The position numbers and the translations under genes were made by a program. A stretch of 64,000 bases of DNA from Thalassospiraceae bacterium LMO-JJ14 (GTDB taxonomy: Bacteria; Pseudomonadota; Alphaproteobacteria; Rhodospirillales; Casp-alpha2), in NCBI GenBank assembly GCA_021555105.2, contig CP134604.1, forward strand, positions 992,001 through 1,056,000, given 5' to 3'. Under the pieces are notes generated by a model. It was given only the letters and a program-made list of their open reading frames with translations, did not search any database and was not told the DNA's origin. Shown here piece by piece: positions 23,440 to 32,474 of this stretch; the stretch's first letter is position 1, and every line of letters starts with the position of its first letter.

Positions 23440-24594
23440 ATGGCGCTTCACTTCAGCGAGCAGGAACTGGCAGCCCGCCGGCGGCGAACATGCGAAGCGA
23501 TGGCTGCGGCGGGGCTCGACGGGATGCTGCTGTTCCGCCAGGAAAGCATGTACTACCTGAGCGGCTATGACACGTTCGGGTATGTGTTTTTCCAGTGCCT
23601 GTATCTGGGCGCCGATGGCACGCTGACGCTGTTGACCCGCGCTCCCGACCTGCGTCAAGCGCAGAACACGTCGATCATCAAGGACATCCGCATTTGGGTC
23701 GATGCGCCGGACGCCGAGCCGGCCCGCGAACTGCTGGCCATTCTCGACGAGCACGGATGCCGGGGAAAGCGCCTCGGCGTCGAGTATGAGAGCTATGGTC
23801 TGACGGCTCGGAACGGCAAACGCCTCGATGCGGCGCTGGACGGCTTTTGCACATTGGTCGATGAATCGGAACTGATCAGCCGCTTGCGGGTCGTCAAAAG
23901 CGACGCCGAGATCGCCTATGTGCGGCGTGCCGCCGAGCTGGCGGACGATGCGCTCGACGCGGCGATTGAGGTTGCGGCCCCCGGCGTTTCCGAATCCGAT
24001 GTGCTGGCGGCGATGCAGGGCGCGGTCTTCAAGGGTGGCGGCGATTATCCGGGTAATCCGTACATCATCGGCTCGGCCGAAGATGCCCTGTTATGCCGGA
24101 CGAAATCCGGGCGTCGGACCTTGACGGCAAATGACCAGCTCAATCTCGAATGGGCCGGCACGTACCTGCACTATCACGCGGCGATGTTCCGGACCATGGT
24201 CTTCGGCGAAATGCCCGACAAGCAAAAGCGCATGTACGATGTCGCCCATGAAGCCTTGCTGGCGGTCGAGGGCGCGCTCCGCCCCGGCAACATCGTCGGC
24301 GATGCGTTTCAGGCCCATGCCGACGTCATCGACCGCGCCGGCATGCGCGCGCACCGCCTGAATGCCTGCGGCTACAGCCTCGGCACGACATTTCAGCCGA
24401 ACTGGATGGACTGGCCGATGCTGTATGCCGACAATCCCGTCGAGATCGCGCCGGGCATGGTCTATTTCTGTCATATGATCATCTTCGACAGCGATGAGAA
24501 ACTGGCGATGTGCCTTGGCGAAACGGTCCTGACCACGTCCGGCGCCGCCGAGCGTCTGTCGCGATCGCCTCTCGATCTGATCCACAAGGGGTGA
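23440..24594 (+). CDS. M24 (creatinase/prolidase-like) family protein with non-standard metal site
   Basis: A 384-residue protein: a creatinase-N domain (about residues 10-145, QESMYYLSGYDTFGYVFFQ) followed by a pita-bread domain. Where metallopeptidases carry D...D, the sequence is LNLEWAGTYLHYHAAMFRT (about 233-251), so the two Asp ligands are replaced. The same change is seen in creatinase and ectoine hydrolase-like members, which hydrolyse C-N bonds without the dinuclear centre. ACGYSLGTTF and LAMCLGETVLTT also fit that group. The substrate is unknown. It starts seven bases after pgeF and probably shares its transcript. Confidence 0.85.
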   Translation: MALHFSEQELAARRRRTCEAMAAAGLDGMLLFRQESMYYLSGYDTFGYVFFQCLYLGADGTLTLLTRAPDLRQAQNTSIIKDIRIWVDAPDAEPARELLAILDEHGCRGKRLGVEYESYGLTARNGKRLDAALDGFCTLVDESELISRLRVVKSDAEIAYVRRAAELADDALDAAIEVAAPGVSESDVLAAMQGAVFKGGGDYPGNPYIIGSAEDALLCRTKSGRRTLTANDQLNLEWAGTYLHYHAAMFRTMVFGEMPDKQKRMYDVAHEALLAVEGALRPGNIVGDAFQAHADVIDRAGMRAHRLNACGYSLGTTFQPNWMDWPMLYADNPVEIAPGMVYFCHMIIFDSDEKLAMCLGETVLTTSGAAERLSRSPLDLIHKG

Positions 24595-24601
24595 ACACCG
24601 C

Positions 24602-24682
24602 ATGCCGCACATGCTGATCTTCCTTTGTGTGCTGATGCTGGGCATGCTGGCGACATGCGTTATCGGCATCGGTCCGGCATGA
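24602..24682 (+). CDS. Possible 26-residue hydrophobic peptide
   Basis: A short open frame with AAGGGGTG placed eight bases before ATG encodes MPHMLIFLCVLMLGMLATCV and six more residues, one membrane helix. It starts eight bases after the M24 gene and ends ten bases before the lipoprotein gene. It may be a small membrane protein, or chance, because the reading frame is short. Confidence rests only on the ribosome site and hydrophobic content. Confidence 0.3.
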   Translation: MPHMLIFLCVLMLGMLATCVIGIGPA

Positions 24683-24692
24683 AGCAAATCCG

Positions 24693-25685
24693 ATGAAACG
24701 GGGTCTCGCCGTCATCTGTCTGCTGTCGTTTATTCTGAATGCCTGTGGGCCCTTGCCGCGCCCGTTCGGCCGAGACGAAGGCGACGGCGGCAATGCCCTG
24801 GCGCAGGGGATATCTTTCGAAGGCGTCGAGGTGCAACCGCTCAGCGGCACGACGCTGCCGATGGGCAAGCTGATTGCCGAGCAGGTCGTTCGCGGGCTTG
24901 AGAAGGATTTCGAGATACCGGCGGCGGCGAGTGGTTTCGACGGCAGCCAGTATCTCCTGCAGGGTCATGTCGTCGACAACGAGGGCAAGCCTGGTGCGGC
25001 AACCCTGATCGCCATCAACTGGGAACTGTTTTTTCGCGACGGCACGCTGGTCGATAGCTTTACCGAGAATATCGATGCGACCCGCCTGCAATGGGATTAC
25101 GGCGCGCCGCCGCTGCTGAAAAGTATCGGCGAGCAGGTCAGTGCGCGGGTTGCCGAGAGAGTTCTCGGCGAACGCTTCGGCAGTGCCGGACAGGATCGGC
25201 TTCTGGGGCGCAGCGGCTTGCTCATCGGCAACGTGCACGGTGCGCCCGGTGACGGGAATGCATCGCTCCGGCGTGCCATGTCCGTGGCCCTCGGTGGCGG
25301 CGGAATCAAGCTGACCAACGATCCGGACAAGGCGTTGTTTACGCTGACCGGCAGCGTCGAAATGGGGACCCCTGAAAACAATGCGCAATCGATCCGCATC
25401 CTCTGGCTGGTTAAGGATATAGAAGGGGAGGTTGTCGGCCGTGCCGAACAGCAGAACGTGGTTGCCGCCGGCAGTCTGGACGGAACCTGGGGACGCACGG
25501 CGGCATTCGTGGCGGCCGCGGCGACCGAGGGGATCATCACCGTCGTCGAGCGCAACGATCCGACCCGGCTGCGCGGACCCGATCTGGGCGCGCCACGGCC
25601 GCCGCGCGTCCTGCCGTCTTCCAATTCGCCGAACGCACCGCCGCTGAAACAGGTGCCGGGACGCGCGCCGCCTCCGCCAAGCTGA
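24693..25685 (+). CDS. Predicted lipoprotein, short member of a tandem pair
   Basis: A 330-residue protein with signal MKRGLAVICLLSFILNAC; the LNAC lipobox predicts acylation of Cys18 by Lgt and an outer-membrane or periplasmic place. The mature part has two domains: FEGVEVQPLSGTTLP onward, and a repeat-like segment starting at SGLLIGNVHGAPGDGNASLRRAMSVAL and ending with EQQNVVAAGSLDGTWGRTAAFVAAAATEGI. The latter is shared with the next gene. The tail is Pro-rich (VPGRAPPPPS). No known function is recognised. Confidence 0.85.
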   Translation: MKRGLAVICLLSFILNACGPLPRPFGRDEGDGGNALAQGISFEGVEVQPLSGTTLPMGKLIAEQVVRGLEKDFEIPAAASGFDGSQYLLQGHVVDNEGKPGAATLIAINWELFFRDGTLVDSFTENIDATRLQWDYGAPPLLKSIGEQVSARVAERVLGERFGSAGQDRLLGRSGLLIGNVHGAPGDGNASLRRAMSVALGGGGIKLTNDPDKALFTLTGSVEMGTPENNAQSIRILWLVKDIEGEVVGRAEQQNVVAAGSLDGTWGRTAAFVAAAATEGIITVVERNDPTRLRGPDLGAPRPPRVLPSSNSPNAPPLKQVPGRAPPPPS

Positions 25686-25794
25686 GGCTTTTGCGGCGCA
25701 GAACCCTGTTTTTACTGAAAACACGCGCCGGGACTGATAGATTCCTTACGTGGCGACATGGATCTCGAGACATGAGAATTCGTGGCGGCCGGGC

Positions 25795-27345
25795 ATGCGT
25801 GGCCGGACGTTGTCGCTTGCTGTCTATGCCTTGCTGAGCATGGCTTTGCTGCTGTCCGGATGCGGTGGCGGCGAAACCCATGCGCCGCCGCCGAGTGCCA
25901 GCATGAGCAGCGAATCGGCGCCCGCCGGCGCGGACCTGGCCGGTGTGATCTTCGTCGTGCCGCTCGAAGGTGCGCCGACGCGGACAGGACTGATCCTCGC
26001 CGATGCCATCGCCGCCGAAATCCGCGACAGAAACCATCCTGCGATCCTTTCGCACGAGCCGAATCAGGCCGGCGCCTCGGTGGTCGGCAAAGTGATCACC
26101 GCCGATACCCGCGGCAATGTCATCTGGCTCGGTGTCGACTGGGCGATCCGGGCGCCCTATGGCACGCATGTCGCGACCTATCGTCAGCATGTGGTCATCG
26201 ATGCCCTGATGTGGCGTAACGCGGCGCCGGAAGCCATCAATCTTATTATTACCGATGCCGCACCGAAACTCGCCGACATGGTCAATGACGAGGTCGGCCC
26301 GCCCGTGCTCTCGGCCATGCACCGCCCCGAGGATCATTCGATGGCCGATGCGGAGATTTCACAACAGGCGGCGGCGCGGCCGCAAACCACAATGGAAATG
26401 CGCCAACAGGAAATACAGCACCAGAAAATACAGCACGAGGAAATGCGCCCGGACCTTTCCCCGTCGCCGGCAACCGCTCCGTCAGCGGCGCCGCAAACGG
26501 TGCAGCCGCTGGCGCGCATTGCCGATGCCACCAACGGGCAGGTTGTCCACCAGTCCTTACCGGCGGGGGCTCCGCGTGCACCAAGCGTAATCTCTGCCGA
26601 GCGGCCCACGGAAACAGCGAGCGCGCCGCCCACCGGCCTGCCGTCGCTGCTGACGCCCGTGCCGGCCCCGCAAGAGAATGCGGCAGCGGCCGCTTCGTCA
26701 GGGCCGCCGCAACCTTTGACGCCGGGGACCAGTATCGTGCAGCCGCCTCCGGGCGGTATTACCGGGTCTTCAAGCGATGAGGAATCGAAAAGTTTCCTCG
26801 ATATGTTGAATCCCGGTCTGGATACCAAGACCCGTCTGCCGGACGATGCCCGACCGGCAGGGGCCGGCGGGGCTGCCTTCGCCAAGGTGCGCTGGGGGCA
26901 GCCGTCATTCCTGATCAAACCGGTCAGCGGTGCGCCCGGCAACGGCAACGAGGCGCTGACGGCCGCGCTTAAATCCGCGCTCAGGGATCGCGATCTGACG
27001 ATTTCCGACGATCCGCGTCAGGCCGGCTTCGTGATCCAGGGAGCGGTCGATACCGGTGAGCCGGTCAACGGGCGCCAATATGTCCGCATCACCTGGCGTG
27101 TGAATACGGTCACCGGCGAGGAGGTCGGCAAGGCGGTACAGGAGAACACGGTCGTTGCCGGCAGTCTGGACGGGGAATGGGGTAATGTCGCCGAAGCCGT
27201 CTCCCATGCGGCCGTCAGGGGCATCAAGGACCTGTTTAGCGATGCCGACGAACACCTGACAAGCCGTGAACCACTGCCGAATTTCCCCGATGTCACGCTG
27301 CCGACGATCCCCGGGCGGGCGCCACCGCCCCCGGCATCTTATTGA
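25795..27345 (+). CDS. Predicted lipoprotein, long paralogue with a Pro/Ala-rich spacer
   Basis: A 516-residue protein with signal MRGRTLSLAVYALLSMALLLSGC; LLSGC is the lipobox. Residues about 40-165 hold a domain (GVIFVVPLEGAPTRTGLILADAIAAEI) like the first one of its neighbour; about 165-370 is a low-complexity spacer rich in Pro, Ala, Gln and Glu; the C-terminus repeats the shared domain (AGFVIQGAVDTGEP, then QENTVVAGSLDGEWGNVAEAV). It also ends in PGRAPPPP. The frame is open from GTG 25750, but ATG 25795 starts the signal peptide. It precedes prs. Confidence 0.82.
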   Translation: MRGRTLSLAVYALLSMALLLSGCGGGETHAPPPSASMSSESAPAGADLAGVIFVVPLEGAPTRTGLILADAIAAEIRDRNHPAILSHEPNQAGASVVGKVITADTRGNVIWLGVDWAIRAPYGTHVATYRQHVVIDALMWRNAAPEAINLIITDAAPKLADMVNDEVGPPVLSAMHRPEDHSMADAEISQQAAARPQTTMEMRQQEIQHQKIQHEEMRPDLSPSPATAPSAAPQTVQPLARIADATNGQVVHQSLPAGAPRAPSVISAERPTETASAPPTGLPSLLTPVPAPQENAAAAASSGPPQPLTPGTSIVQPPPGGITGSSSDEESKSFLDMLNPGLDTKTRLPDDARPAGAGGAAFAKVRWGQPSFLIKPVSGAPGNGNEALTAALKSALRDRDLTISDDPRQAGFVIQGAVDTGEPVNGRQYVRITWRVNTVTGEEVGKAVQENTVVAGSLDGEWGNVAEAVSHAAVRGIKDLFSDADEHLTSREPLPNFPDVTLPTIPGRAPPPPASY

Positions 27346-27457
27346 TCCCATTATTGATACAAGCGACGTATCGTCACAAAGCAGTCATCAAAGCGTTTAC
27401 AGGCCATGATCGGGTTGGTATGTTCCGCCCGCTTTTTCCGGGGCACAGGTACGACGC

Positions 27458-28396
27458 ATGAAAATCATTGCTTGCAACAGCAATCGGCCACTCGCCGAAG
27501 CCATCTCCGCCTACGTGAACCTGCCACTGACCAAGGCCAGTGTGCGGCGCTTCTCGGATATGGAGGTATTTGTCGAGATCGAGGAAAACATGCGCGGCGA
27601 GGATGTCTTCGTCGTACAGTCGACGTCGTACCCGGCCAACGACAACCTGATGGAACTTCTCGTCACGCTGGACGCGTTGCGTCGCGCGTCGGCACGCCGC
27701 GTCACGGCGGTCATTCCGTACTTCGGATACGCTCGCCAGGATCGCAAGTCCGGGCCGCGCACGCCGATTTCCGCCAAGCTGGTCGCCAACCTGATCACCG
27801 AAGCCGGCGCCGACCGGGTTCTGACCATGGACCTGCACGCCGGACAGATTCAGGGCTTCTTCGATATTCCGACCGACAATCTTTTCGCCGAGCCGGTTCT
27901 GGGCGAACATATTCAGAGCGACATGAACGGTGAAACGGAAAAGCTGGTCATCGTCTCGCCGGACGTCGGCGGTGTGGTCCGAGCGCGCAGTCTGGCGAAG
28001 CGCCTGAATGCGGATCTGGCGATTATCGACAAGCGCCGCGAACGCGCCGGCGTCTCGGAAGTCATGAACATCATCGGTGAGGCCGAAGGCCGTCACTGTA
28101 TCCTCGTCGATGACATCGTCGACAGCGCCGGCACATTGTGTAATGCCGCCGTGGCGCTGATGGAGCAGGGCGCTGCATCGGTTTCCGCCATTGTCACACA
28201 TGGTGTGTTGTCGGGCGGTGCCGTGGCGCGGGTATCGTCATCGCCGCTGCAGAAGCTGATCATTACCGACAGCATACAGGCAACCGAAGCGGTTCGCGTT
28301 GCCCAGAACATTCAACAATTGACGGTCGCGCCCCTGATCGGCGAGGCCATGGAACGGATCAGCTCGGAAAGCTCGGTATCGTCGCTTTTTGACTGA
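27458..28396 (+). CDS. prs: Ribose-phosphate pyrophosphokinase
   Basis: Makes PRPP from ribose 5-phosphate and ATP, feeding nucleotide, His and Trp synthesis. The 312-residue protein has the flexible loop [16 protein letters not shown] with its catalytic Arg and Lys, the PRPP-binding [11 protein letters not shown] and [14 protein letters not shown], and the start [16 protein letters not shown]. It starts the conserved run prs-rplY-pth-ychF. The gap between the lipoproteins and prs shows no strong hairpin. Confidence 0.97.
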   Translation: MKIIACNSNRPLAEAISAYVNLPLTKASVRRFSDMEVFVEIEENMRGEDVFVVQSTSYPANDNLMELLVTLDALRRASARRVTAVIPYFGYARQDRKSGPRTPISAKLVANLITEAGADRVLTMDLHAGQIQGFFDIPTDNLFAEPVLGEHIQSDMNGETEKLVIVSPDVGGVVRARSLAKRLNADLAIIDKRRERAGVSEVMNIIGEAEGRHCILVDDIVDSAGTLCNAAVALMEQGAASVSAIVTHGVLSGGAVARVSSSPLQKLIITDSIQATEAVRVAQNIQQLTVAPLIGEAMERISSESSVSSLFD

Positions 28397-28408
28397 TCTG
28401 CAGGAATT

Positions 28409-28429
28409 CCGGCCCGATGGTAGGGCCGG
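28409..28429 (+). promoter_or_regulatory. Hairpin in the prs-rplY gap
   Basis: CCGGCCC, seven bases, GGGCCGG is a perfect 7-7-7 stem-loop without a T-run, so not a classical terminator. A second weaker stem, GACGG with CCGTC, follows before the rplY ribosome site. It could act as an mRNA stability or autoregulation element. Confidence 0.4.
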
Positions 28430-28485
28430 TAACGTGGACGGACACCCCTGGAGGCCGTCTGCAAATTTGAGCAAGGAGATTTATT

Positions 28486-29160
28486 ATGGCTCAAGCCCAT
28501 CCTTTGAATGCGGAGCTTCGCGATCGTGCCGGCAAGGGGGCCGCTCGTGCTGTGCGCCGCGAGGGACGTGTCCCTGGTGTTATTTACGGTAACAAGCAAG
28601 AACCCGTGCTGATTTCCCTCGACCCTGTCGATCTGATGAAGGAATACAGCAAGTCCGGTTTCTTCTCGCACGTTTATGAAATCGCCGTCGGTGGCGAAAC
28701 CTACAAGGTGCTGGCGCGCGATCTGCAAACGCACCCGATCAAGGATATGCCGATCCACGTCGATTTCATGCGCTTCAGCGCTAAAACGCGTCTGGCCGTT
28801 AACGTCTACGTTGAATTCACCAATGAAGAATCCTGCCCGGGCCTTCGTGAAGGCGGCGTTCTCAACGTGGTTCGCCACGAAGTCGAACTGCGCTGCTCGC
28901 CGGACAGTATTCCGGAAAGCCTGATCGCCGATCTGAGCGGTCTGGAAATCGGCGATTCGCTGCACATCAGCTCGATTGCGCTGCCGGATGGGGTTGAGCT
29001 GACCATCGATCGTGACTTTACGGTCGCGACGATTGCCGCGCCGACGGTCTTTACCGAAGTCGAAGAGGGTGAAGGCGAAGAAGGCGAAGGCGAAGCAGGC
29101 GAAGCTGCAGCCGAAGACGGCGAAGAAGACGGCGACGACGAAGAGAAATCCGAGGAATAA
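28486..29160 (+). CDS. rplY: 50S ribosomal protein L25/general stress protein Ctc
   Basis: A 224-residue two-domain L25: the N-terminal 5S rRNA-binding domain ([27 protein letters not shown]) and the C-terminal TL5-like domain ([21 protein letters not shown]). The final 40 residues are almost only Glu, Gly, Ala and Asp, an acidic tail. This longer type is usual in alphaproteobacteria. It lies between prs and pth with AAGGAG eight bases before ATG. Confidence 0.95.
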   Translation: MAQAHPLNAELRDRAGKGAARAVRREGRVPGVIYGNKQEPVLISLDPVDLMKEYSKSGFFSHVYEIAVGGETYKVLARDLQTHPIKDMPIHVDFMRFSAKTRLAVNVYVEFTNEESCPGLREGGVLNVVRHEVELRCSPDSIPESLIADLSGLEIGDSLHISSIALPDGVELTIDRDFTVATIAAPTVFTEVEEGEGEEGEGEAGEAAAEDGEEDGDDEEKSEE

Positions 29161-29192
29161 TCCCGGGATCACATCCTGGGAGGAGGATTCTC

Positions 29193-29819
29193 ATGTTTCT
29201 CGTGGTCGGTCTCGGCAATCCGGGTCAAACCTATGCCGCAAACCGTCACAACATCGGTTTCATGGCGGTGGACGAAATCGTCCGCCGCCATGATTTTTCG
29301 CCCTGGCGCAGCAAGTTCCAGGGCGAAATTGCCGACGGCACCGTGAATGGCCGCAAGGTCCTGGCCCTGAAGCCGTTGACTTATATGAACGACAGCGGCC
29401 GGTCGGTTCTGGCGGCGGCCACTTTCTTCAAGATTCCCCCGGAAGACATCATCGTCTTTCACGATGAAATCGATCTGGCGCCGGGCAAGCTCCGGGTCAA
29501 GCGCGGCGGCGGTCATGCCGGACACAATGGCCTGCGTTCGATCCATGCCGGTATCGGCGCCAACTACGCGCGTGTGCGCATGGGTGTCGGTCATCCGGGC
29601 GAAAAGGACGAGGTGAAGAACTACGTGCTCAGGGACTTCGCCAAGGCCGATGCGGCATGGCTGGAACCGATGCTGGACGGCTGCGCCGAATTTCTTGCCG
29701 ACGTTATTGAAGGCGACGATCCGTCCTATATGAGCAAGATCGCACATCGCATCAGCCCGAACCGGCCGAATGCCCCCAAACCCGGTTCAGCGGAACCGGA
29801 TAACACCGAAGAGGCTTAA
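29193..29819 (+). CDS. pth: Peptidyl-tRNA hydrolase
   Basis: Cuts peptidyl-tRNA released by stalled ribosomes. The 208-residue protein begins with [23 protein letters not shown], giving the catalytic His; [42 protein letters not shown] follow. It has a GGAGGAGG site and follows rplY by 32 bases; ychF comes three bases after its stop codon. This order is conserved in many bacteria, so the four genes are an operon. Confidence 0.97.
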   Translation: MFLVVGLGNPGQTYAANRHNIGFMAVDEIVRRHDFSPWRSKFQGEIADGTVNGRKVLALKPLTYMNDSGRSVLAAATFFKIPPEDIIVFHDEIDLAPGKLRVKRGGGHAGHNGLRSIHAGIGANYARVRMGVGHPGEKDEVKNYVLRDFAKADAAWLEPMLDGCAEFLADVIEGDDPSYMSKIAHRISPNRPNAPKPGSAEPDNTEEA

Positions 29820-29822
29820 AAG

Positions 29823-30923
29823 ATGGGTTTTAACTGCGGTATCGTCGGCCTGCCCAATGTCGGCAAATCGACGCTTTTCAATGCATTGACGCAAACCGCG
29901 CAGGCGGAAGCGGCGAATTTCCCGTTCTGTACCATCGAGCCGAACACGGGCCGTGTTTCGGTCCCCGACTCGCGTCTGGAAGAGATCACGAAAATCTCGC
30001 ATCCGGAAAAGACCGTGCCGACGAGCCTGGAGTTCGTCGATATCGCCGGCCTTGTGCGCGGCGCGTCGAAAGGCGAAGGCCTCGGCAACCAGTTTCTCGC
30101 CAACATCCGCGAGGTCGATGCGATCTGCCATGTGCTGCGCTGTTTCGAGGACGACAACATCACCCACGTCGAAGGCAAGATCGATCCCATCGCCGATGCC
30201 GAGACCGTGGAAACCGAACTGATGCTGGCGGATATGGAGAGCCTGGAAAAACGTGAAATTCCGCTGACCAAGCGCATCCGCGGCGGCGACAAGGAAGCGG
30301 CGAAGGAACTGAAGCTCTGCGAACGTGCGCTCGAACTGCTGCGCGCGGGCAAACCGGCGCGCATGCTCGAGGTTGCCGACGACGAGAAAAAAGCCTTCAA
30401 GATGCTGCAGCTTCTGACCGGCAAGCCGGTGCTTTATATCTGCAATGTCGAGGAAGAATCAGCCGCCGAGGGCAACACTCAGTCGGCCCGCGTGTTCGAG
30501 AAAGCGGCGGCCGAAGGTGCCGAAGCGGTGGTGATCTCGGCGAAGATCGAGGAAGAAATCGCGCAACTCGGCTCGCCCGAGGAAAAGGCCGAGTTCCTGG
30601 AAACCCTGGGGCTTGAGGAAACCGGCCTGGCGCGGGTCATTCAGGCCGGCTACAGGCTTTTGGACCTGATCACGTTCTTCACGCAGGGACCGAAGGAAGT
30701 CCGTGCCTGGACCGTGCGCAACGGTGCGAAAGCGCCGGAAGCGGCGGGCGCGATCCATACCGATTTTCAGCGCGGCTTCATCCGTGCCGAAACCATCGCC
30801 TATGACGATTTCATAACCCTGGGCGGGGAACAGGCCTGCAAGGACGCCGGCAAGGTGCGCCAGGAAGGCAAGGAATACGTTACAAAGGACGGCGATCTGA
30901 TGCTGTTCAAATTTAACGTCTGA
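29823..30923 (+). CDS. ychF: Redox-regulated ATPase YchF (OLA1 type)
   Basis: Obg-related P-loop protein that prefers ATP. It shows GIVGLPNVGKSTLFNAL (G1), DIAGLVRGASKGEGLGNQFLANIREVD (G3), and the C-terminal TGS domain from about residue 280 (LITFFTQGPKEVRAWTVRNGAKAPEAAGAIHTDFQRGFI). 366 residues match the E. coli protein. It binds the ribosome and is linked to oxidative stress response. It starts three bases after pth. Confidence 0.97.
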   Translation: MGFNCGIVGLPNVGKSTLFNALTQTAQAEAANFPFCTIEPNTGRVSVPDSRLEEITKISHPEKTVPTSLEFVDIAGLVRGASKGEGLGNQFLANIREVDAICHVLRCFEDDNITHVEGKIDPIADAETVETELMLADMESLEKREIPLTKRIRGGDKEAAKELKLCERALELLRAGKPARMLEVADDEKKAFKMLQLLTGKPVLYICNVEEESAAEGNTQSARVFEKAAAEGAEAVVISAKIEEEIAQLGSPEEKAEFLETLGLEETGLARVIQAGYRLLDLITFFTQGPKEVRAWTVRNGAKAPEAAGAIHTDFQRGFIRAETIAYDDFITLGGEQACKDAGKVRQEGKEYVTKDGDLMLFKFNV

Positions 30924-30955
30924 TTTTCGAAGACCAACCCAAGGGGAAAGTGTCG

Positions 30956-31279
30956 ATGCCGTGGCTGTATATGATCGGAGCGATTGCCCTTGAAGTCAGC
31001 GGCACGATTTCGCTGAAGCTCTCTGAGGGTTTCACGAAACCACTGTTCGTCGTCATCACGACCGTCGGCTATCTGATGAGTTTCGCTTGTCTCGGTATCG
31101 CGCTCAAAAGCCTGCCGGTGTCGACGGCTTATGCGATCTGGGCGGGGGCCGGCACCGCGTTCGTCGCCATCATCGGTATGGCGTTCCTGTCGGAACCGGC
31201 GAACCTGATTAAATACGCAAGTCTCGTGCTGATCGTGCTCGGCGTCGTCGGATTGCACGTCGCCGAACGCTTCGTCTAG
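30956..31279 (+). CDS. Small multidrug resistance (EmrE/SugE-type) transporter
   Basis: A 107-residue protein with four membrane helices. The essential membrane Glu is present in MIGAIALEVSGTISLKLSEGFT, and LPVSTAYAIWAGAGTAFVAIIGM matches EmrE more than SugE. It would form antiparallel dimers and export cationic drugs, guanidinium-like or other compounds by proton antiport. ATG 30956 is used since AAGGGG lies nine bases upstream; GTG 30950 would be too close. Its stop codon overlaps the stop of the opposite-strand YbaN gene. Confidence 0.92.
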   Translation: MPWLYMIGAIALEVSGTISLKLSEGFTKPLFVVITTVGYLMSFACLGIALKSLPVSTAYAIWAGAGTAFVAIIGMAFLSEPANLIKYASLVLIVLGVVGLHVAERFV

Positions 31280-31746
31280 GTTTCCGTTTCCGGCGGGCGG
31301 CTGCGCCGCGTCACGATATACAGGGCTGCCGGCAGCATCACGGCACCGGCCGCCGTCGGTAGTTTCCAGTCCTGGGCAACCCATATCGCAACGTAAACGA
31401 AGCTCAGTGTCATGACGATGACAGCAAGCACCTTGCCGCGGATCGGGATGACCTGATGCAGATGCCAGTTCCTGACCGGCGGCCCGAAAGCCGAATGCGT
31501 CCACAGCCAGGTCTGAAATCTGGCGGAGCTTCTGGAAAACGCCCAAAGCGCGGCGATCAGAAAAACCGTTGTCGGCATGACGGGGACGAAAATCCCGACA
31601 ATCCCGACACCGATCATCAGCCAGCCGAAACCGATCAAGGCCCAACGCAACCACGCCGATTCCGAGATGGCCGGGGTCGGTTTTGCCGGGATTTCTCTTT
31701 CACCGGTTTTTATCGGGGCTTTGATCACCTGCATGGGATAGAGCAT
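31276..31746 (-). CDS. YbaN/DUF454 family inner-membrane protein
   Basis: A 156-residue protein of the DUF454 family with three or four helices: WALIGFGWLMIGVGIVGIFVPVMPTTVFLIAALWAFSRSS, followed by the cytosolic HSAFGPPVRNWHLHQVIPIRGK and two more helices. The GWLMxGVGxxGxxxPxxPTTxFLLxAxxxFxRSS pattern is the family signature. Function is unknown. The start is uncertain: ATG 31746 was chosen; ATG 31734 is also possible and a longer start is open to 31794. It converges on the SMR pump with overlapping stops. Confidence 0.85.
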   Translation of the reverse strand: MLYPMQVIKAPIKTGEREIPAKPTPAISESAWLRWALIGFGWLMIGVGIVGIFVPVMPTTVFLIAALWAFSRSSARFQTWLWTHSAFGPPVRNWHLHQVIPIRGKVLAVIVMTLSFVYVAIWVAQDWKLPTAAGAVMLPAALYIVTRRSRPPETET

Positions 31747-31796
31747 ACTCGGGCTTCGGAGCAAACGCGAGAAAGACAAGGTTCGACAGTCCACAT

Positions 31797-32474
31797 ATGA
31801 TCCCTGCGAAATTTCCTTTTGGTGCCACCATCGGCGCCGACGGTGTCTGGCGACAGGTTCTGACCCGTCTGCCGTCGTCTGCCGTGCGTCCGGCGTTGTT
31901 TCTGGACCGCGACGGGGTTGTTGTCGAGGAAGTTCATTATCTGCACAAGCCCGCCGACATGAAGGTGATGCCCGGCGCGGCGGATGTGATCCGCGCCGCC
32001 AACGCCCTTGATATTCCCGTCGTCATCGTCACCAACCAGGCCGGGATCGGGCGCGGCAAATACGACTGGCAGGCCTTCATGGATGTGCAGGAGGCGATGC
32101 TCGATGAACTGGCCGGGGACGGGGCTTTCGTCAATGCCGTGTTTGCCTGTCCGCATCATGCCGATGGCGTTGCGCCTTATAACGTCGCCGATCACCCGGC
32201 CAGGAAACCCAACCCGGGCATGTTGCTGGCGGCCCGGGAGATGCTGCCCATCACGTTCGAGGACTCGTGGATTGTCGGCGACCGCGCCGGCGACATCGAA
32301 GCGGCGAAGCGCGCCGGTTGCGCCGGTGGCGTTCACGTGCTGGCCGGCCATGGCAGCGCCGAGGGCGAACGTGATGCAGCACTGACGCAGCGCACTGTCA
32401 GCTTCGATGTGAAGGGCGCGAAGAGCATTGAAGATGCCGGCGGACTGATACCCCTGCTACGGAAAGGCACATGA
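31797..32474 (+). CDS. gmhB: HAD-IIIA phosphatase, likely D,D-heptose-1,7-bisphosphate phosphatase
   Basis: A 225-residue protein with the HAD nucleophile motif LFLDRDGVVVEEVHYLH, motif II VTNQAGIGRGKY, and motifs III/IV RKPNPGMLLAA and WIVGDRAGDIEAAKRAG. The Cys/His loop CPHHADGVAPYNVADHPARKP matches the GmhB/HisB-N zinc-loop type. GmhB removes the 7-phosphate... specifically in heptose biosynthesis, which fits the hldD gene upstream in the window. A histidinol-phosphate phosphatase role cannot be ruled out. It overlaps the next gene by four bases (ATGA). Confidence 0.8.
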   Translation: MIPAKFPFGATIGADGVWRQVLTRLPSSAVRPALFLDRDGVVVEEVHYLHKPADMKVMPGAADVIRAANALDIPVVIVTNQAGIGRGKYDWQAFMDVQEAMLDELAGDGAFVNAVFACPHHADGVAPYNVADHPARKPNPGMLLAAREMLPITFEDSWIVGDRAGDIEAAKRAGCAGGVHVLAGHGSAEGERDAALTQRTVSFDVKGAKSIEDAGGLIPLLRKGT

